64,000 bases of DNA from an uncultured Clostridium sp. (GCA_947427205.1 CANEHB010000003.1:1-64000); one strand, 5' to 3'. Counted from the stretch's first letter, positions 1 through 8,945 are shown. Made by a program: numbers and translations. The notes: generated by a model from the letters alone, not told the origin.

Positions 1-40
1 CGTTTGCTAGTAACAAGGCCTTATAGGCCTATATGAAAAT

Positions 41-59
41 CCCCCAGTTATACTGGGGG
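41..59 (-). terminator. Hairpin terminator downstream of pepV
   Basis: An 8-bp perfect stem (CCCCCAGT/ACTGGGGG) with a 3-nt loop, followed on the minus strand by ATTTTCATA. It lies 55 bp past the pepV stop. A second short hairpin (AGGCC/GGCCT) lies at 16-30. The U-run is short, so the call is moderate; it could also serve a plus-strand gene to the left of the window. Confidence 0.55.
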
Positions 60-113
60 ATAATTATATATAATAAAGAATTAAAGTAAATCTTAGCTAC
101 TATATAATAAAAA

Positions 114-1484
114 TTATTTTGCAAGTTCATAAATTGCTTCAGCATATATTTTACTTGATAAAATTAATTTATTAATATCTACAAATTCGTCTACTTGGTG
201 ACACATATCTTTATCGCCAGGCATTGTAAGTCCATATGAAATACAATTTTTGAAAGCCCTTGCATAAGTACCACCACCAATAGCGATAGCTTCAAGATTT
301 TGGCCAGTTTTTTTGTTAAAAATATCAACTAAAGTTTTTACTAAATAAGTGTTTTTGTCAACATATAAAGGTTCTTGAGTACCTAAATTTGAAACTTTTA
401 GGCTTTCAAAATTTTTAGCAAGTAAACAATATTTTTTAAAAATATCATTTAATTTTGTATTTATAGGAACTCTTAAATTTATTTTTATAATTAATTCGTT
501 ATCTTTATAATCAAGAATTGCTACATTTGAGGTAAGAATTCCTGATTCATCTTCAATTTTAGTTTCTGATAGAAACTTAGGACTATGAATATCAAATAAT
601 CCAATTTCATATAAATATTTTAAATAATCAGAATTAAATTCAAAATTATCTAATAAATATTCTACAAGAGTTTTTATAGAATTATCACCAAGATCTGGAT
701 GCGCAGCATGTGCAGATATTCCAAAGGCTTCAATTTTAATTACTGAATTATCGATTTCTGTAATTTTAATTTTTGAATTAGTTTTGTTTAATTTATTAAA
801 TATATCACTATTAGATTTTAAAGTTATTGAAACATATTTTGGAACTACATTAATAGCATTAGCTTTGCAATCTATTTCTAAAATAGAACAATCTTTTATA
901 GAAAAAGTATTTTTTAGTTCGACTGACATGATTCCTTTTTCAGCATAGATAGCAGGAAAGTCAGCATCTGGGCTAAAACCTATAGTAGGACAATCTTCAT
1001 GTTGTTTATAATAATTAATGCATTTCCAAGATTTTTCTTCATTTAATCCAACTATTAATCTTACTCTTTTAGAAACTTTAGTAGAATCTTTTATTGCTTT
1101 CATAGCATAAAGTGATGATATAACAGGGCCTTTATCATCAATAGAACCTCTACCAAATAATTTTCCATCTCTTATACATGGTGCAAATGGAGGAGTAGTC
1201 CAGCCATCTTCTTCTAGAGCAGGAACAACATCTAAATGTCCAATAATTCCAACTAATTCATCACCTTCTCCAAATTCTATATAGCCACAATATTCGTCAA
1301 TATTTTTAGTACGAAAACCAAGAGATTCTCCAAGTTTTAAAATATAATTTAAGGCTTTTGAACAATTTTCTCCAAAAGGAATTTTTGGATTGATTGTTTC
1401 TGTAGAGACGCTTGGAATTTTAATTAATTCTGAAATGTTATGTAACATTTCTTCTTTACTATTTTCAATTAATTCATCAAACAT
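114..1484 (-). CDS. pepV: M20 family dipeptidase PepV
   Basis: Cytoplasmic metallo-dipeptidase of the M20/PepV-Sapep family, expected to cleave dipeptides during peptide nutrition. Visible motifs are GHLDVVP (metal-binding His and Asp), GRGSIDDKGP (bridging Asp), and the PepV-type block NEEKSWKC followed by PDADFP; a late GGGTYAR block matches the conserved C-terminal catalytic region. Length (456 aa) is normal for the family. A GTG 12 bp upstream (at 1496) is part of the AAAGGTGG ribosome-binding site, so the ATG at 1484 is the likely start. It is transcribed alone, opposite to most genes here. Arginines are AGA with no CGG. The family call is firm; the substrate range is inferred. Confidence 0.93.
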   Translation of the reverse strand: MFDELIENSKEEMLHNISELIKIPSVSTETINPKIPFGENCSKALNYILKLGESLGFRTKNIDEYCGYIEFGEGDELVGIIGHLDVVPALEEDGWTTPPFAPCIRDGKLFGRGSIDDKGPVISSLYAMKAIKDSTKVSKRVRLIVGLNEEKSWKCINYYKQHEDCPTIGFSPDADFPAIYAEKGIMSVELKNTFSIKDCSILEIDCKANAINVVPKYVSITLKSNSDIFNKLNKTNSKIKITEIDNSVIKIEAFGISAHAAHPDLGDNSIKTLVEYLLDNFEFNSDYLKYLYEIGLFDIHSPKFLSETKIEDESGILTSNVAILDYKDNELIIKINLRVPINTKLNDIFKKYCLLAKNFESLKVSNLGTQEPLYVDKNTYLVKTLVDIFNKKTGQNLEAIAIGGGTYARAFKNCISYGLTMPGDKDMCHQVDEFVDINKLILSSKIYAEAIYELAK

Positions 1485-1703
1485 AAATAAAACCACCTTT
1501 AAAATTAATCAATTTTACTACTAAATAGTTATGCATAATATTTTTATATGTTACTACAAGATATTGCAAAGTTGAAATACTAAATAATTATGTGGATTAT
1601 TTAGTAGAATATATAGATTTTACATATTTTTCTTATTATATACAAAAAAATAACTTTATTAAACAATGTTATAAAAAAGATATATAAAAAATATATAAAA
1701 AAC

Positions 1704-1732
1704 TTGAATTAAATAATTATTATGTGTAAAAT
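1704..1732 (+). promoter_or_regulatory. Predicted sigma-A promoter of the prepilin-like gene
   Basis: TTGAAT, a 17-bp spacer and TAAAAT preceded by TGTG, located 40 bp before the start codon. Read directly from sequence; not tested. Confidence 0.5.
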
Positions 1733-1771
1733 AATATTGGTAAACAAAAGAAAGGGTAGGAGGAATTTAAA

Positions 1772-2062
1772 ATGAAAAATCAAAAAGGAATAACACTTGT
1801 TGCTCTAATTTTAATTATAGTAGTATTATTAGTTTTAGCGGGAATATCAGTTTCATTAGTTTTATCAAATGAAGAAAAAGTACCAAGCAATACTTCAAAT
1901 GATCAGAATGCAACAAATAATGTAGAAATTGAATATCAACCAGAGGATGGAGAAATGCCAGAACCAGAAAGTGATTCAGAAATTGGTGGAGATAGTTCTT
2001 TTATTACAACACCAATTAATAATGGAACAGATGGTGAAGTAACTAATGAACCTGTATTATAG
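1772..2062 (+). CDS. Small membrane protein with prepilin-like N-terminus
   Basis: A 96-aa protein that begins KNQKG|ITLVALI and continues into one long hydrophobic helix (about residues 6-31), the layout of a type IV prepilin leader (G at -1, then a hydrophobic helix). The helix lacks the usual Glu at +5. The remaining 60 residues are acidic, rich in E, D, S, T and N, and contain no cysteines, so the exposed part is probably disordered. Such short prepilin-like proteins are common in gut clostridia and often annotated as type II secretion-like, but function is unknown. A good ribosome-binding site (GTAGGAGGAA) fixes the start. No pilus-assembly genes are in the window. Confidence 0.7.
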   Translation: MKNQKGITLVALILIIVVLLVLAGISVSLVLSNEEKVPSNTSNDQNATNNVEIEYQPEDGEMPEPESDSEIGGDSSFITTPINNGTDGEVTNEPVL

Positions 2063-2085
2063 GATATAGATAAAATTTATATGAT

Positions 2086-2125
2086 AAAGTGAATTTTAGT
2101 ATAGATTACTTAAATTCACTTTTTT
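2086..2125 (+). terminator. Rho-independent terminator
   Basis: AAAGTGAATTT pairs with AAATTCACTTT and is followed by a T-run, 24 bp after the prepilin-like gene. Confidence 0.8.
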
Positions 2126-2163
2126 ATATTATAGAAAACTGCTTTGTAATTCTTATAATATAA
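2124..2163. repeat. Imperfect 40-bp palindrome, copy A
   Basis: Starts TTATATTATAG and ends CTTATAATATAA. It matches the palindrome at 56694-56733 at most positions. Both copies begin inside the T-run of a terminator and sit next to genes with foreign-looking composition. The arms of this copy are more decayed than those of the other. Confidence 0.6.
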
Positions 2164-2250
2164 ATAATGAAATTATTGTGTTAACTTTTAATATAAGAGA
2201 ATTTTATTTTAATAAAGAATATGTAATATAGAAATATCAGTTAAAAATTA

Positions 2251-2280
2251 TTTACAATATTATGTAAAGTGTGATATAAT
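2251..2280 (+). promoter_or_regulatory. Promoter of the unknown gene at 2359
   Basis: TTTACA, an 18-bp spacer ending TGTGA, then TATAAT. The spacer contains ATTATGTAAAGTG, which also occurs between the -35 and -10 boxes at 54540-54568. Confidence 0.65.
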
Positions 2281-2358
2281 AACAAAGATGACTTTTTAGG
2301 TTTTTATGTAGAGGATAACTCTAATCGATACTGACGGGCGCAGAAGGGAGTGATTTCA

Positions 2359-3114
2359 ATGATGTATCGAAAAGAAAAACGAAAGTGGTGTAAGCCAGGT
2401 GGGAACGTACAGAAGATAGCAGGTGTTTTAGTGGATAAGGATGAAATGAAACGAAAACACAACTATGGTACGTATTTTACAAAAGTACAGGAAGAGATCA
2501 AACGGGATGAGGCAAGGCAGAAACTCATATGTGTGCTGGATGCAATTGGAGACAAGAAGTGTGAGCACTATTGGAAAAATGCAAAACCTATTTTGCAAAG
2601 AATGGAGCAGGAACTAATAACTCTTGGAAAAGTTCCTCCTATTCATAAAACAAAAGAGGTTATAAATTATTGCATATCCATGTTTGATATTATATCCAGA
2701 GCTCAAGATGAACTGGATGGCACACTTGTATGCGCACCTGCAGGAGAAGGAAAGCAGGAAGCCTTTGAGAAGTTCACTAATGATTTGTATTATGGTGGAC
2801 GCCATACTCCAAAAGACTTAAGACCAGACGCAACATTTGGTGAAGTACCATATTGGAATACTACTATTAAAGGACAGCCAATAACTGCTGATACTATAAA
2901 ATTTGGAGCAGAGATTGGAGAAAAGAGTAAACCAGCGAGCTATTGGTTAAAGCTTTCCAAAAAGAAAAAATCTTATGTGACCTATAGAAATGCGGGTAAA
3001 TTGCAACAGATGGGTATGTGGTCAACGGATTTGATTGTGAGAGTGAGTGTGCACAAGCTTTGCAAGAAACTTGTAGAGTGTCTGCTTGATGAGCTCAATA
3101 TTTTACTTTCTTAA
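2359..3114 (+). CDS. Unknown protein, probably horizontally acquired
   Basis: A 251-aa soluble, basic protein that I do not recognise. It has no signal peptide or membrane segment. The N-terminal 30 residues are highly basic (RKEKRKWCK), the middle is helical, and the C-terminal half has YYGGRHTPKDLRP and YWLKLSKKKKSY stretches. Composition is visibly more GC-rich than the neighbours, and codon 49 is an in-frame CGG that is simply read as Arg. A GTG at 2350 overlaps the AGGGAG ribosome-binding site, so the ATG at 2359 (or 2362) is the start. It is a free-standing unit with its own promoter and terminator, which suggests transfer as a single-gene cassette. No function is proposed. Confidence 0.75.
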   Translation: MMYRKEKRKWCKPGGNVQKIAGVLVDKDEMKRKHNYGTYFTKVQEEIKRDEARQKLICVLDAIGDKKCEHYWKNAKPILQRMEQELITLGKVPPIHKTKEVINYCISMFDIISRAQDELDGTLVCAPAGEGKQEAFEKFTNDLYYGGRHTPKDLRPDATFGEVPYWNTTIKGQPITADTIKFGAEIGEKSKPASYWLKLSKKKKSYVTYRNAGKLQQMGMWSTDLIVRVSVHKLCKKLVECLLDELNILLS

Positions 3115-3146
3115 AAACATCACTAACATGACATAAGTAATGGAAA

Positions 3147-3186
3147 AAAACTCAGGAGATGCAATTACATCCTGAGTTTTTTTCTA
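3147..3186 (+). terminator. Rho-independent terminator
   Basis: AAAACTCAGGA / TCCTGAGTTTT with a 12-nt loop and a run of seven T, directly after the unknown gene at 2359-3114. Confidence 0.9.
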
Positions 3187-3203
3187 TACTACATAAATTT
3201 TAG

Positions 3204-3232
3204 TTTACAAAAAATGGGAAAAATGATATAAT
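3204..3232 (+). promoter_or_regulatory. Promoter of the alaX-guaA operon
   Basis: TTTACA, a 17-bp spacer ending ATGA, then TATAAT; the start codon of alaX is 28 bp downstream of the -10 box. Confidence 0.7.
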
Positions 3233-3260
3233 TCAAACATTAAGTATATGAGGAGAATAT

Positions 3261-4388
3261 ATGATAAAAGATACATTATATTATAAAAATGCTTATTTAG
3301 ATAATTTTGAAACTACAGTAAAAGAATGTATAGAAGAAAATGGTAAAATTAAAGTAGTTTTAGAAGAAACAGCATTTTATCCAGAAGGTGGAGGGCAACC
3401 ATCTGATATAGGGATAATAAATAATATAAAAGTTTTAAAGGTAGAGGAAAAAGCTGGTAAAATATATCATTATGTAGAAAAAGAGATACCAGTAAACAAA
3501 GAAGTAAAATGCAAAATTGATTTTGATAAAAGATTTTTAAATATGCAAAATCATACAGCAGAACATATAGTATCTGGATTAATATGCAGAAAGTTTAATA
3601 GTACAAATGTTGGATTTCATATTGGAAGTGATTTTGTAACAATTGATTTTAATGTAACTTTATCAAATGAAGAATTAAAAGAAATTGAATTACAAGCAAA
3701 TGAAGCAATTTACAAAAATATAGAAATAAAAACTAATTTATATACTAATGAAGAAGCTTCAAATATGAATTACAGAAGTAAAATTGATTTAAAAGAAGAT
3801 GTTAGATTAATAGAAATACCAGGATATGATGTATGTGCTTGTTGTGGAATTCATGTAGCTAGAACTGGTGAAATAGGAATAATTAAATTAGTAAAAATTG
3901 AAAAATATAAATCAGGAGTTAGAATTTACATGTTAGCTGGTAGTAAAGCTCTTGAAGATTATGATAACAAATACGAACAAGTAAGCAAAATATCTAGTTT
4001 GCTATCATTAAAATTAGATGAAGTATATACTGGAGTTAAAGCTTTAAGTAAAGAAATAGAAGAATTAAAAAAAGAAAAGAATTCACTCAAGGAAATCATA
4101 TTTGAGCAAGAAATTTCAAATTTAGATAAACAAGAAAATATAATAATAGAAAAAGAAAATCTTGATATGAAAGATATGAAAAATTATTGCGAAAAATTAA
4201 AAACAAAATCTGAAAAGATTTCAGCAGTAGTTTCAAATGGAAGATTTATAATGATGAGTGATACAGAAGATTTAAAGTTAATCTTGGAAGATTTAAAAAC
4301 AAAATTAGACTTGCAAGGTGGTGGAAATAGCCAAATGGTGCAAGGAATGATTAAATGTGAAACAAAAAAATTAATAGAACTAATTTAA
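3261..4388 (+). CDS. alaX: Alanyl-tRNA editing protein (AlaX, long form)
   Basis: Free-standing relative of the AlaRS editing half; family members hydrolyse mischarged Ser- or Gly-tRNA(Ala) in the cytoplasm. The N-terminal beta-barrel (1-90, with FYPEGGGQPSD) is followed by the editing core with the zinc motif HTAEH near residue 97 and CACCGIH near 190, then TGEIG. A coiled-coil linker (about 230-300) leads to a DHHA1-like tail containing LQGGGNSQMVQG. Length (375 aa) fits AlaX-L. It is first in a run of housekeeping genes; guaA begins 26 bp after its stop. Zinc ligands are all present. Specificity for Ser versus Gly cannot be read from sequence. Confidence 0.92.
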   Translation: MIKDTLYYKNAYLDNFETTVKECIEENGKIKVVLEETAFYPEGGGQPSDIGIINNIKVLKVEEKAGKIYHYVEKEIPVNKEVKCKIDFDKRFLNMQNHTAEHIVSGLICRKFNSTNVGFHIGSDFVTIDFNVTLSNEELKEIELQANEAIYKNIEIKTNLYTNEEASNMNYRSKIDLKEDVRLIEIPGYDVCACCGIHVARTGEIGIIKLVKIEKYKSGVRIYMLAGSKALEDYDNKYEQVSKISSLLSLKLDEVYTGVKALSKEIEELKKEKNSLKEIIFEQEISNLDKQENIIIEKENLDMKDMKNYCEKLKTKSEKISAVVSNGRFIMMSDTEDLKLILEDLKTKLDLQGGGNSQMVQGMIKCETKKLIELI

Positions 4389-4414
4389 AAATATAAAAAA
4401 AGGAGAAGTTAAAA

Positions 4415-6268
4415 ATGGAAAAGTTAGCAATACTTGATTGTGGAGGACAATACACAAAGGTAATTGATAGGAGAGTTAGAGAATTAGGTGTAAAATCTGA
4501 TATTTTTCCTATAAATGTACAAGCAGAAACTTTGGCTGATTACAAAGCTGTTATTTTATCAGGAGGACCAAATAATATAGGAGAAGAACAAAGATTAGGA
4601 TTTGATAAAAAAATTTTTGAACTTGGAAAACCAGTTTTAGGAATTTGTTATGGAATGCAACTTATGTCGGATTATTTTGGTGGAACAGTAGATAGTAATA
4701 TTGTTAAAGAATATGGTCAAAATGAAGTTAAAATAGATGTAACATCTAAAATATTTGAAGGATTAGAAGAAAATCAAAAAGTTTTAATGAGTCATGGAGA
4801 TACAGTAAAAAATGCTCCAAATGGTTTTAAAGTTATTGCAAAATCAGGAGAAGCAATAGCTGGTATAGGAAATGAAGAAAAGAAATTATATGGATTCCAA
4901 TTTCATCCAGAAGTTGACTTAACAGAAAATGGTATGAAGATGTTTGAAAACTTCATAAGAAAAGTTGCAGAATATAAAGAAGTATATGCATTAGATGATA
5001 GAATTGAAACATCAATTAAAATGATACAAGAAAAAGTAGGAGATAATAAAATAATTGTACTTGTAAGTGGTGGAGTTGATTCAGCAGTTACTGCAGCACT
5101 TCTTGTAAAAGCTTTAAATCCAGATAATATATATGCAATTCATGTTGATTCAGGATTTATGAGAAAAAATGAAAGTGATGTAATTTGTGAAAATTTAAAA
5201 GAATTAGGACTTAAAAATTTGATTAGAGAAAATGCAAAAGATTATTTCTTTAATACAGTAGTTGAAGTTGATGGTAAAAAAATAGGACCTTTAGTAAATA
5301 CTGTTGATCCAGAAGAGAAAAGACAAATTATTGGTGAAATATTTATTAAAGTAACTAATAATGTTATTGAAAGATTGGGATTAGATCCTCAAAATACATT
5401 TATAGCACAAGGAACTTTAAGACCAGATTTAATTGAAAGTGGAAACCCAGATATAAGTGGATTTGCGCATAAAATTAAAACTCATCACAATGATGTTGCT
5501 GTAATTAGAGAAGCAAGAAAAAGAGGTTTAATAGTTGAAACAAATAGTGATTGGCATAAAGATGAAGTAAGAAAAGTTGCAAGAAAATTAGGATTAGAAG
5601 AAAGTATTGCATCAAGACAACCTTTCCCAGGTCCAGGTTTAGCAATAAGATTACTTTGCCATGATAAATCACAAGAAGTAGTAATATCAAATGAAGATGT
5701 AGAAGCGATTAAAAATATTTTATCAAATACAACAGATGATGGACAAATATTGCCAATTAAATCAGTAGGTGTACAAGGCGATGCTAGAAGTTATAGAAAT
5801 TTAGCTGTAATTTCGGGAAAAGGATTAGATTTAGATTGGAATTTAGTTACAAATAAAGCAAAAGAAATTACAGATAAAATTTTAACAATAAACAGAGTAG
5901 CATATATTTTAAATGCAAATAAAGTAGATGACGAAATTAAATGTTTTGATATGAAAATCGAAGATGAATGTGTAGATTTACTAAGAGAAATAGATAAAAT
6001 AGTAACTACAAACTTAGAAACAAGTAAAGCAAATCAAACATTTGCAGTACTTGTTCCAATAGGAATAACAAAGAAATATTCTATAGCAATTAGAACATTT
6101 GTTACAAATGATTTCATGACAGGAAGACCAGCTGAAATAGGAAAAGAAGCATCAAAAGAAGCTTTAGCAAATATTGTAAAAGAAATTGAAGAAAAATTCT
6201 CTGATAAAATTGAATTTGTAATGTATGATGTTACAAGTAAACCACCAGCAACTTGTGAGTGGCAATAG
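4415..6268 (+). CDS. guaA: GMP synthase (glutamine-hydrolysing), long eukaryote-type form
   Basis: Converts XMP to GMP in the last step of guanine nucleotide synthesis. The class I glutamine amidotransferase domain (1-190) has GICYGMQ (nucleophile Cys), and FHPEV (His/Glu). The ATP-pyrophosphatase domain has the P-loop SGGVDS near residue 218 and the GMPS block RQPFPGPGLAIR. The C-terminal part is long: total 617 aa against roughly 510-525 for usual bacterial enzymes. It contains SVGVQGDARSY, RTFVTNDFMTG and the end KPPATCEWQ, the layout of the human-type enzyme with an extended dimerisation domain. The function is secure; the long architecture in a Bacillota chromosome is unusual. No purine riboswitch fits in the 26-bp gap upstream. 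Confidence 0.95.
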   Translation: MEKLAILDCGGQYTKVIDRRVRELGVKSDIFPINVQAETLADYKAVILSGGPNNIGEEQRLGFDKKIFELGKPVLGICYGMQLMSDYFGGTVDSNIVKEYGQNEVKIDVTSKIFEGLEENQKVLMSHGDTVKNAPNGFKVIAKSGEAIAGIGNEEKKLYGFQFHPEVDLTENGMKMFENFIRKVAEYKEVYALDDRIETSIKMIQEKVGDNKIIVLVSGGVDSAVTAALLVKALNPDNIYAIHVDSGFMRKNESDVICENLKELGLKNLIRENAKDYFFNTVVEVDGKKIGPLVNTVDPEEKRQIIGEIFIKVTNNVIERLGLDPQNTFIAQGTLRPDLIESGNPDISGFAHKIKTHHNDVAVIREARKRGLIVETNSDWHKDEVRKVARKLGLEESIASRQPFPGPGLAIRLLCHDKSQEVVISNEDVEAIKNILSNTTDDGQILPIKSVGVQGDARSYRNLAVISGKGLDLDWNLVTNKAKEITDKILTINRVAYILNANKVDDEIKCFDMKIEDECVDLLREIDKIVTTNLETSKANQTFAVLVPIGITKKYSIAIRTFVTNDFMTGRPAEIGKEASKEALANIVKEIEEKFSDKIEFVMYDVTSKPPATCEWQ

Positions 6269-6281
6269 AAAAGAGTAAGTA

Positions 6282-6765
6282 ATGGTTAATATAAATATTA
6301 TTTGTGTTCGGAAAATTAAAAGAAGATTATTTAAAAAGTGCTATTCAAGAATACTCAAAAAGATTATCAAAGTATTGTAATTTAAGCTTTACAGAACTTC
6401 AAGATGAAAAATTACCAAATAAAATAAATGATAGTATAATAAATGAAATAAAATCAAAAGAAGCTACTAAAATTATTAATAGCATAAAAAAAGACTCTTA
6501 TGTAATTGCACTAGATTTAAAAGGAAAACAATATACTTCAGAAGAATTTTCAGAAAAGTTAGAGAATATAACTGTTAATGGATTTAGTACTATAACTTTA
6601 GTAATAGGTGGAACTTTAGGACTAACAGATGAAATTTTAAAAAAATCTAATGAATTGGTATGCTTTTCAAAAATGACTTTTCCACACCAACTAATAAGAG
6701 TATTTTTATTAGAACAACTATTTAGGGCTTTTAAAATTTCAAATAATGAAACATATCATTGGTAA
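6282..6765 (+). CDS. rlmH: 23S rRNA pseudouridine-1915 N3-methyltransferase, frameshifted
   Basis: SPOUT methyltransferase acting on helix 69 of assembled 70S ribosomes. The C-terminal half is canonical: LVIGGTLGL (SAM-binding knot) and SKMTFPHQLIRVFLLEQLFRAF, ending ETYHW. The family N-terminus is split. From ATG 6282 one frame gives MVNINIICV, then the codon CGG at 6309; skipping C6309 gives GKLKEDYLK and the rest of the protein. The combined product is 160 aa, the normal family length. A start at GTG 6304 would remove the first beta strand. Without a shift, frame 0 stops 23 codons later. This is one of four genes with the same CGG-linked +1 shift. The 3' end overlaps the truB ribosome-binding region. 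Confidence 0.88.
6309..6312 (+). other. CGGA +1 frameshift site in rlmH
   Basis: Context GTT CGG AAA in frame 0. Reading GTT then GGA, with the C skipped, restores the conserved VGKLKE block of RlmH. Confidence 0.8.
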
Positions 6766-6775
6766 GAAGGAGATT

Positions 6776-7660
6776 ATGCAAGGAGTTATAATTATAAATA
6801 AACCAGAAGGTTTTACTTCACAAGACACAGTATCAAAAGTAAAAAAAATATTAAATGTAAAAAAAGCAGGTCATACTGGAACATTAGATCCTTTGGCAAC
6901 AGGTGTTTTACCGATATTAATAGGAAACTATACGAAACTTTCTAAATATTTAATAGAACATGATAAAACTTATGTGGCAAAATTAAAGTTAGGGAAAAAG
7001 ACAGATACAGGAGATAGAGAAGGAAATATTGTAGAAGAAAAAGAAGTAAAATTGAGAAATGTAGAAGAGGTTTTAAAAACTTTTTTAGGAAAACAAAATC
7101 AGATACCACCTATATATTCTGCTATTAAAATAAATGGTAAAAAACTTTATGAATATGCAAGAGCAGGAGAAAAAATAGAAATAGAACCACGTATGATAGA
7201 AATTTATGATATAAACTTATTAAGTATAGATAAAGAAAAATTAGAAATTGAATTTGAAGTAAGTTGCAGCAAAGGGACATATATAAGAGTTTTATGTGAA
7301 GATATAGCAGAAAAACTTGGAACAGTAGGATATATGAGTTCATTAAAAAGAACTTTAGTTGATAAATTTAAAATTGAAGATGCGATTGATTTTGAAACTT
7401 TAGAAGAAAACAAAAATAATAACTCATTTTTGAATAAAAATTTAATTCAAATGGAAGATATTTTTAAAAATTTATCTAAGATTGTTTTAAATAAAAGAAA
7501 AGAAGATCTATTTTTAAATGGAGTAATGTTAACATTTGATAATCAAGATGGAGTATATAATATATATAATCATGAGAATAGGTATTTAGGAACAGGAACA
7601 GTAAAAAATAAACTATTAAAAAGAGACATAATAATATGTCCATTTGGAGACGTTTGTTAA
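6776..7660 (+). CDS. truB: tRNA pseudouridine-55 synthase
   Basis: Isomerises U55 in the T-loop of tRNAs. The N-terminal catalytic domain shows GVIIINKPEGFTS and AGHTGTLDPLATGVL, which holds the catalytic Asp (near residue 38), then KTYVAKLKLGKKTDTGD and the SCSKGTYIRVL block. Length 294 aa fits TruB with a short C-terminal domain. The ribosome-binding site GAAGGAG at 6766-6772 selects the ATG at 6776; an in-frame ATG at 6746 lies inside rlmH. It is translated close behind rlmH and precedes ispG by 56 bp, so the housekeeping run probably continues. Confidence 0.94.
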   Translation: MQGVIIINKPEGFTSQDTVSKVKKILNVKKAGHTGTLDPLATGVLPILIGNYTKLSKYLIEHDKTYVAKLKLGKKTDTGDREGNIVEEKEVKLRNVEEVLKTFLGKQNQIPPIYSAIKINGKKLYEYARAGEKIEIEPRMIEIYDINLLSIDKEKLEIEFEVSCSKGTYIRVLCEDIAEKLGTVGYMSSLKRTLVDKFKIEDAIDFETLEENKNNNSFLNKNLIQMEDIFKNLSKIVLNKRKEDLFLNGVMLTFDNQDGVYNIYNHENRYLGTGTVKNKLLKRDIIICPFGDVC

Positions 7661-7663
7661 AGG

Positions 7664-7706
7664 ACATTTTTGTCTATCAACAATTGTCCCAAAATGGACA
7701 AAGATA
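7664..7706. repeat. GGACA-type intergenic repeat, copy 1
   Basis: Contains GGACATTTTTGTC followed by ATCAACAATTGTCCCAAAA. It shares its order of blocks with the copies at 25291-25324 and 25385-25430 and with fragments at 46296 and 62867. It occupies the truB-ispG gap just before the ispG ribosome-binding site. Confidence 0.6.
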
Positions 7707-7716
7707 GGAGAAAAAC

Positions 7717-8772
7717 ATGTATAGAAGGACAGAAACAAGGCCGATATATGTAGGAAGTATTCAGATAGGTGGGCAAAACAAAGTTGTTATACAATCTATG
7801 TGCAATACAAAAACTAAGGATGTAGATTCAACAGTAGAGCAAATATTAAAATTAGAAAATGCAGGTTGTGAAATAATTAGAGTAGCATGCTTAGATATAG
7901 AAGATGCAAAAGCAATAAAAGAAATAAAAAATAGAATACATATTCCAATTGTTTCTGATATTCACTTTGATTACAAAATAGCATTAGCTTCAATAGAAGC
8001 AGGAGTTGATAAGGTAAGAATAAATCCTGGAAATATAGGAGATGAAGAAAAAACAAAGCTTGTTGTAGAAGCTTGCAAGAAAAATAAAATTCCAATTAGA
8101 ATAGGAATCAATGCAGGATCTTTAGAAAAAGAATTTTTAGATAAATATGGAAAACCATGTAGTGATGCAATGATAGATAGTGCTAAAAGACATGTAGAAA
8201 TACTAGAAAAATTAGATTTTTATGATATAGCAATATCACTTAAAGCATCTAATCTAGATATGTGTTTAGAAGCATATGAAAAAGCAGCAGAAGTCTTTAA
8301 TTATCCTCTTCATTTAGGAATAACAGAAGCAGGAACAACATTTAGTGGAACAATAAAATCAAGTATAGGATTAGGAGTTATGCTAAGAGAAGGAATAGGA
8401 GATACGATAAGAGTATCACTATCAGATGATCCAATAGAAGAAATACCAGTTTGTAAGGAAATACTAAAGAACTGTAATTTATATAATACAAGTCCAAAAC
8501 TTGTAGCATGTCCTACTTGTGGTAGAATTCAATATGATATGATTCCTATAGCAAAGGAAATAGAAAAGTTTTTACAAACATTAAAATCTGATATTACAGT
8601 TGCAATAATGGGATGTGCTGTAAATGGACCTGGAGAAGCAAGAGAAGCTGATATTGGAATCGCTGGAGGAAAAAATGAAGGATTACTATTTAAGAAGGGT
8701 GAAATTATAAAAAAAGTACCACAAGACGAAATAGTATCAACTTTAAAAAAAGAAATTTTAGATATGATATAA
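7717..8772 (+). CDS. ispG: (E)-4-hydroxy-3-methylbut-2-enyl-diphosphate synthase
   Basis: Iron-sulfur enzyme of the MEP isoprenoid pathway, converting MEcPP to HMBPP. The TIM-barrel part begins [17 protein letters not shown] and includes VSDIHFD and [11 protein letters not shown]. The C-terminal [4Fe-4S] domain has CPTCGR and CAVNGPGEA, giving the three conserved cysteines, then the conserved Glu. Length (351 aa) is standard for bacterial IspG. The start follows GATAGGAGAAAAAC. The window therefore shows use of the MEP route rather than mevalonate. No other MEP gene is nearby. It is followed by the tandem 63-bp repeats. Confidence 0.95.
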   Translation: MYRRTETRPIYVGSIQIGGQNKVVIQSMCNTKTKDVDSTVEQILKLENAGCEIIRVACLDIEDAKAIKEIKNRIHIPIVSDIHFDYKIALASIEAGVDKVRINPGNIGDEEKTKLVVEACKKNKIPIRIGINAGSLEKEFLDKYGKPCSDAMIDSAKRHVEILEKLDFYDIAISLKASNLDMCLEAYEKAAEVFNYPLHLGITEAGTTFSGTIKSSIGLGVMLREGIGDTIRVSLSDDPIEEIPVCKEILKNCNLYNTSPKLVACPTCGRIQYDMIPIAKEIEKFLQTLKSDITVAIMGCAVNGPGEAREADIGIAGGKNEGLLFKKGEIIKKVPQDEIVSTLKKEILDMI

Positions 8773-8785
8773 GAACATAATATTA

Positions 8786-8945
8786 AAAATTTTTGAAGTG
8801 CGTATGAGGAAGATTTATCCCTTGTAATCGCAGCTTCGAAAATTTAAAAAAATTTTTGAAGTGCGTATGAGGAAGATTTGTCCCTTGTAATCGCAGCTTC
8901 GAAAATTTAAAAAAATTTTTGAAGTGCGTATGAGGAAGATTTGTC
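8786..8945. repeat. Tandem 63-bp hairpin repeats (2.5 copies)
   Basis: Three copies with exact 63-bp period: GAAGTGCGTATGAGGAAGAT starts at 8795, 8858 and 8921. Copies 1 and 2 are complete and differ at about one base; copy 3 stops after GATTTGTC and runs into the ribosome-binding site of the next gene. Each full unit can fold, because AAATTTTTGAAG...CG near its start pairs with CG...CTTCGAAAATTT near its end, leaving a loop of about 26 nt. No open reading frame or known RNA family is recognised. Confidence 0.8.

Noticed and set aside
1485..1496. GTG start for pepV at 1496, and similar early starts for truB, ispG-adjacent S66, U32, PAP2, PspC and histidine kinase genes
   Set aside because: In each case the earlier start lies in or before the ribosome-binding site that serves the next in-frame ATG.
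3115..3260. Purine riboswitch for guaA
   Set aside because: guaA follows alaX by 26 bp, and the alaX leader holds only a terminator and promoter; no purine aptamer pattern is visible.
5805..5825. CGG-type frameshift in guaA (ATTTCGGGAAAA)
   Set aside because: In frame this reads ATT TCG GGA AAA (I S G K). There is no in-frame CGG and no loss of homology.
8786..8945. CRISPR array
   Set aside because: The units are 63 bp with no alternating unique spacers, the whole unit is repeated, and there are no cas genes.
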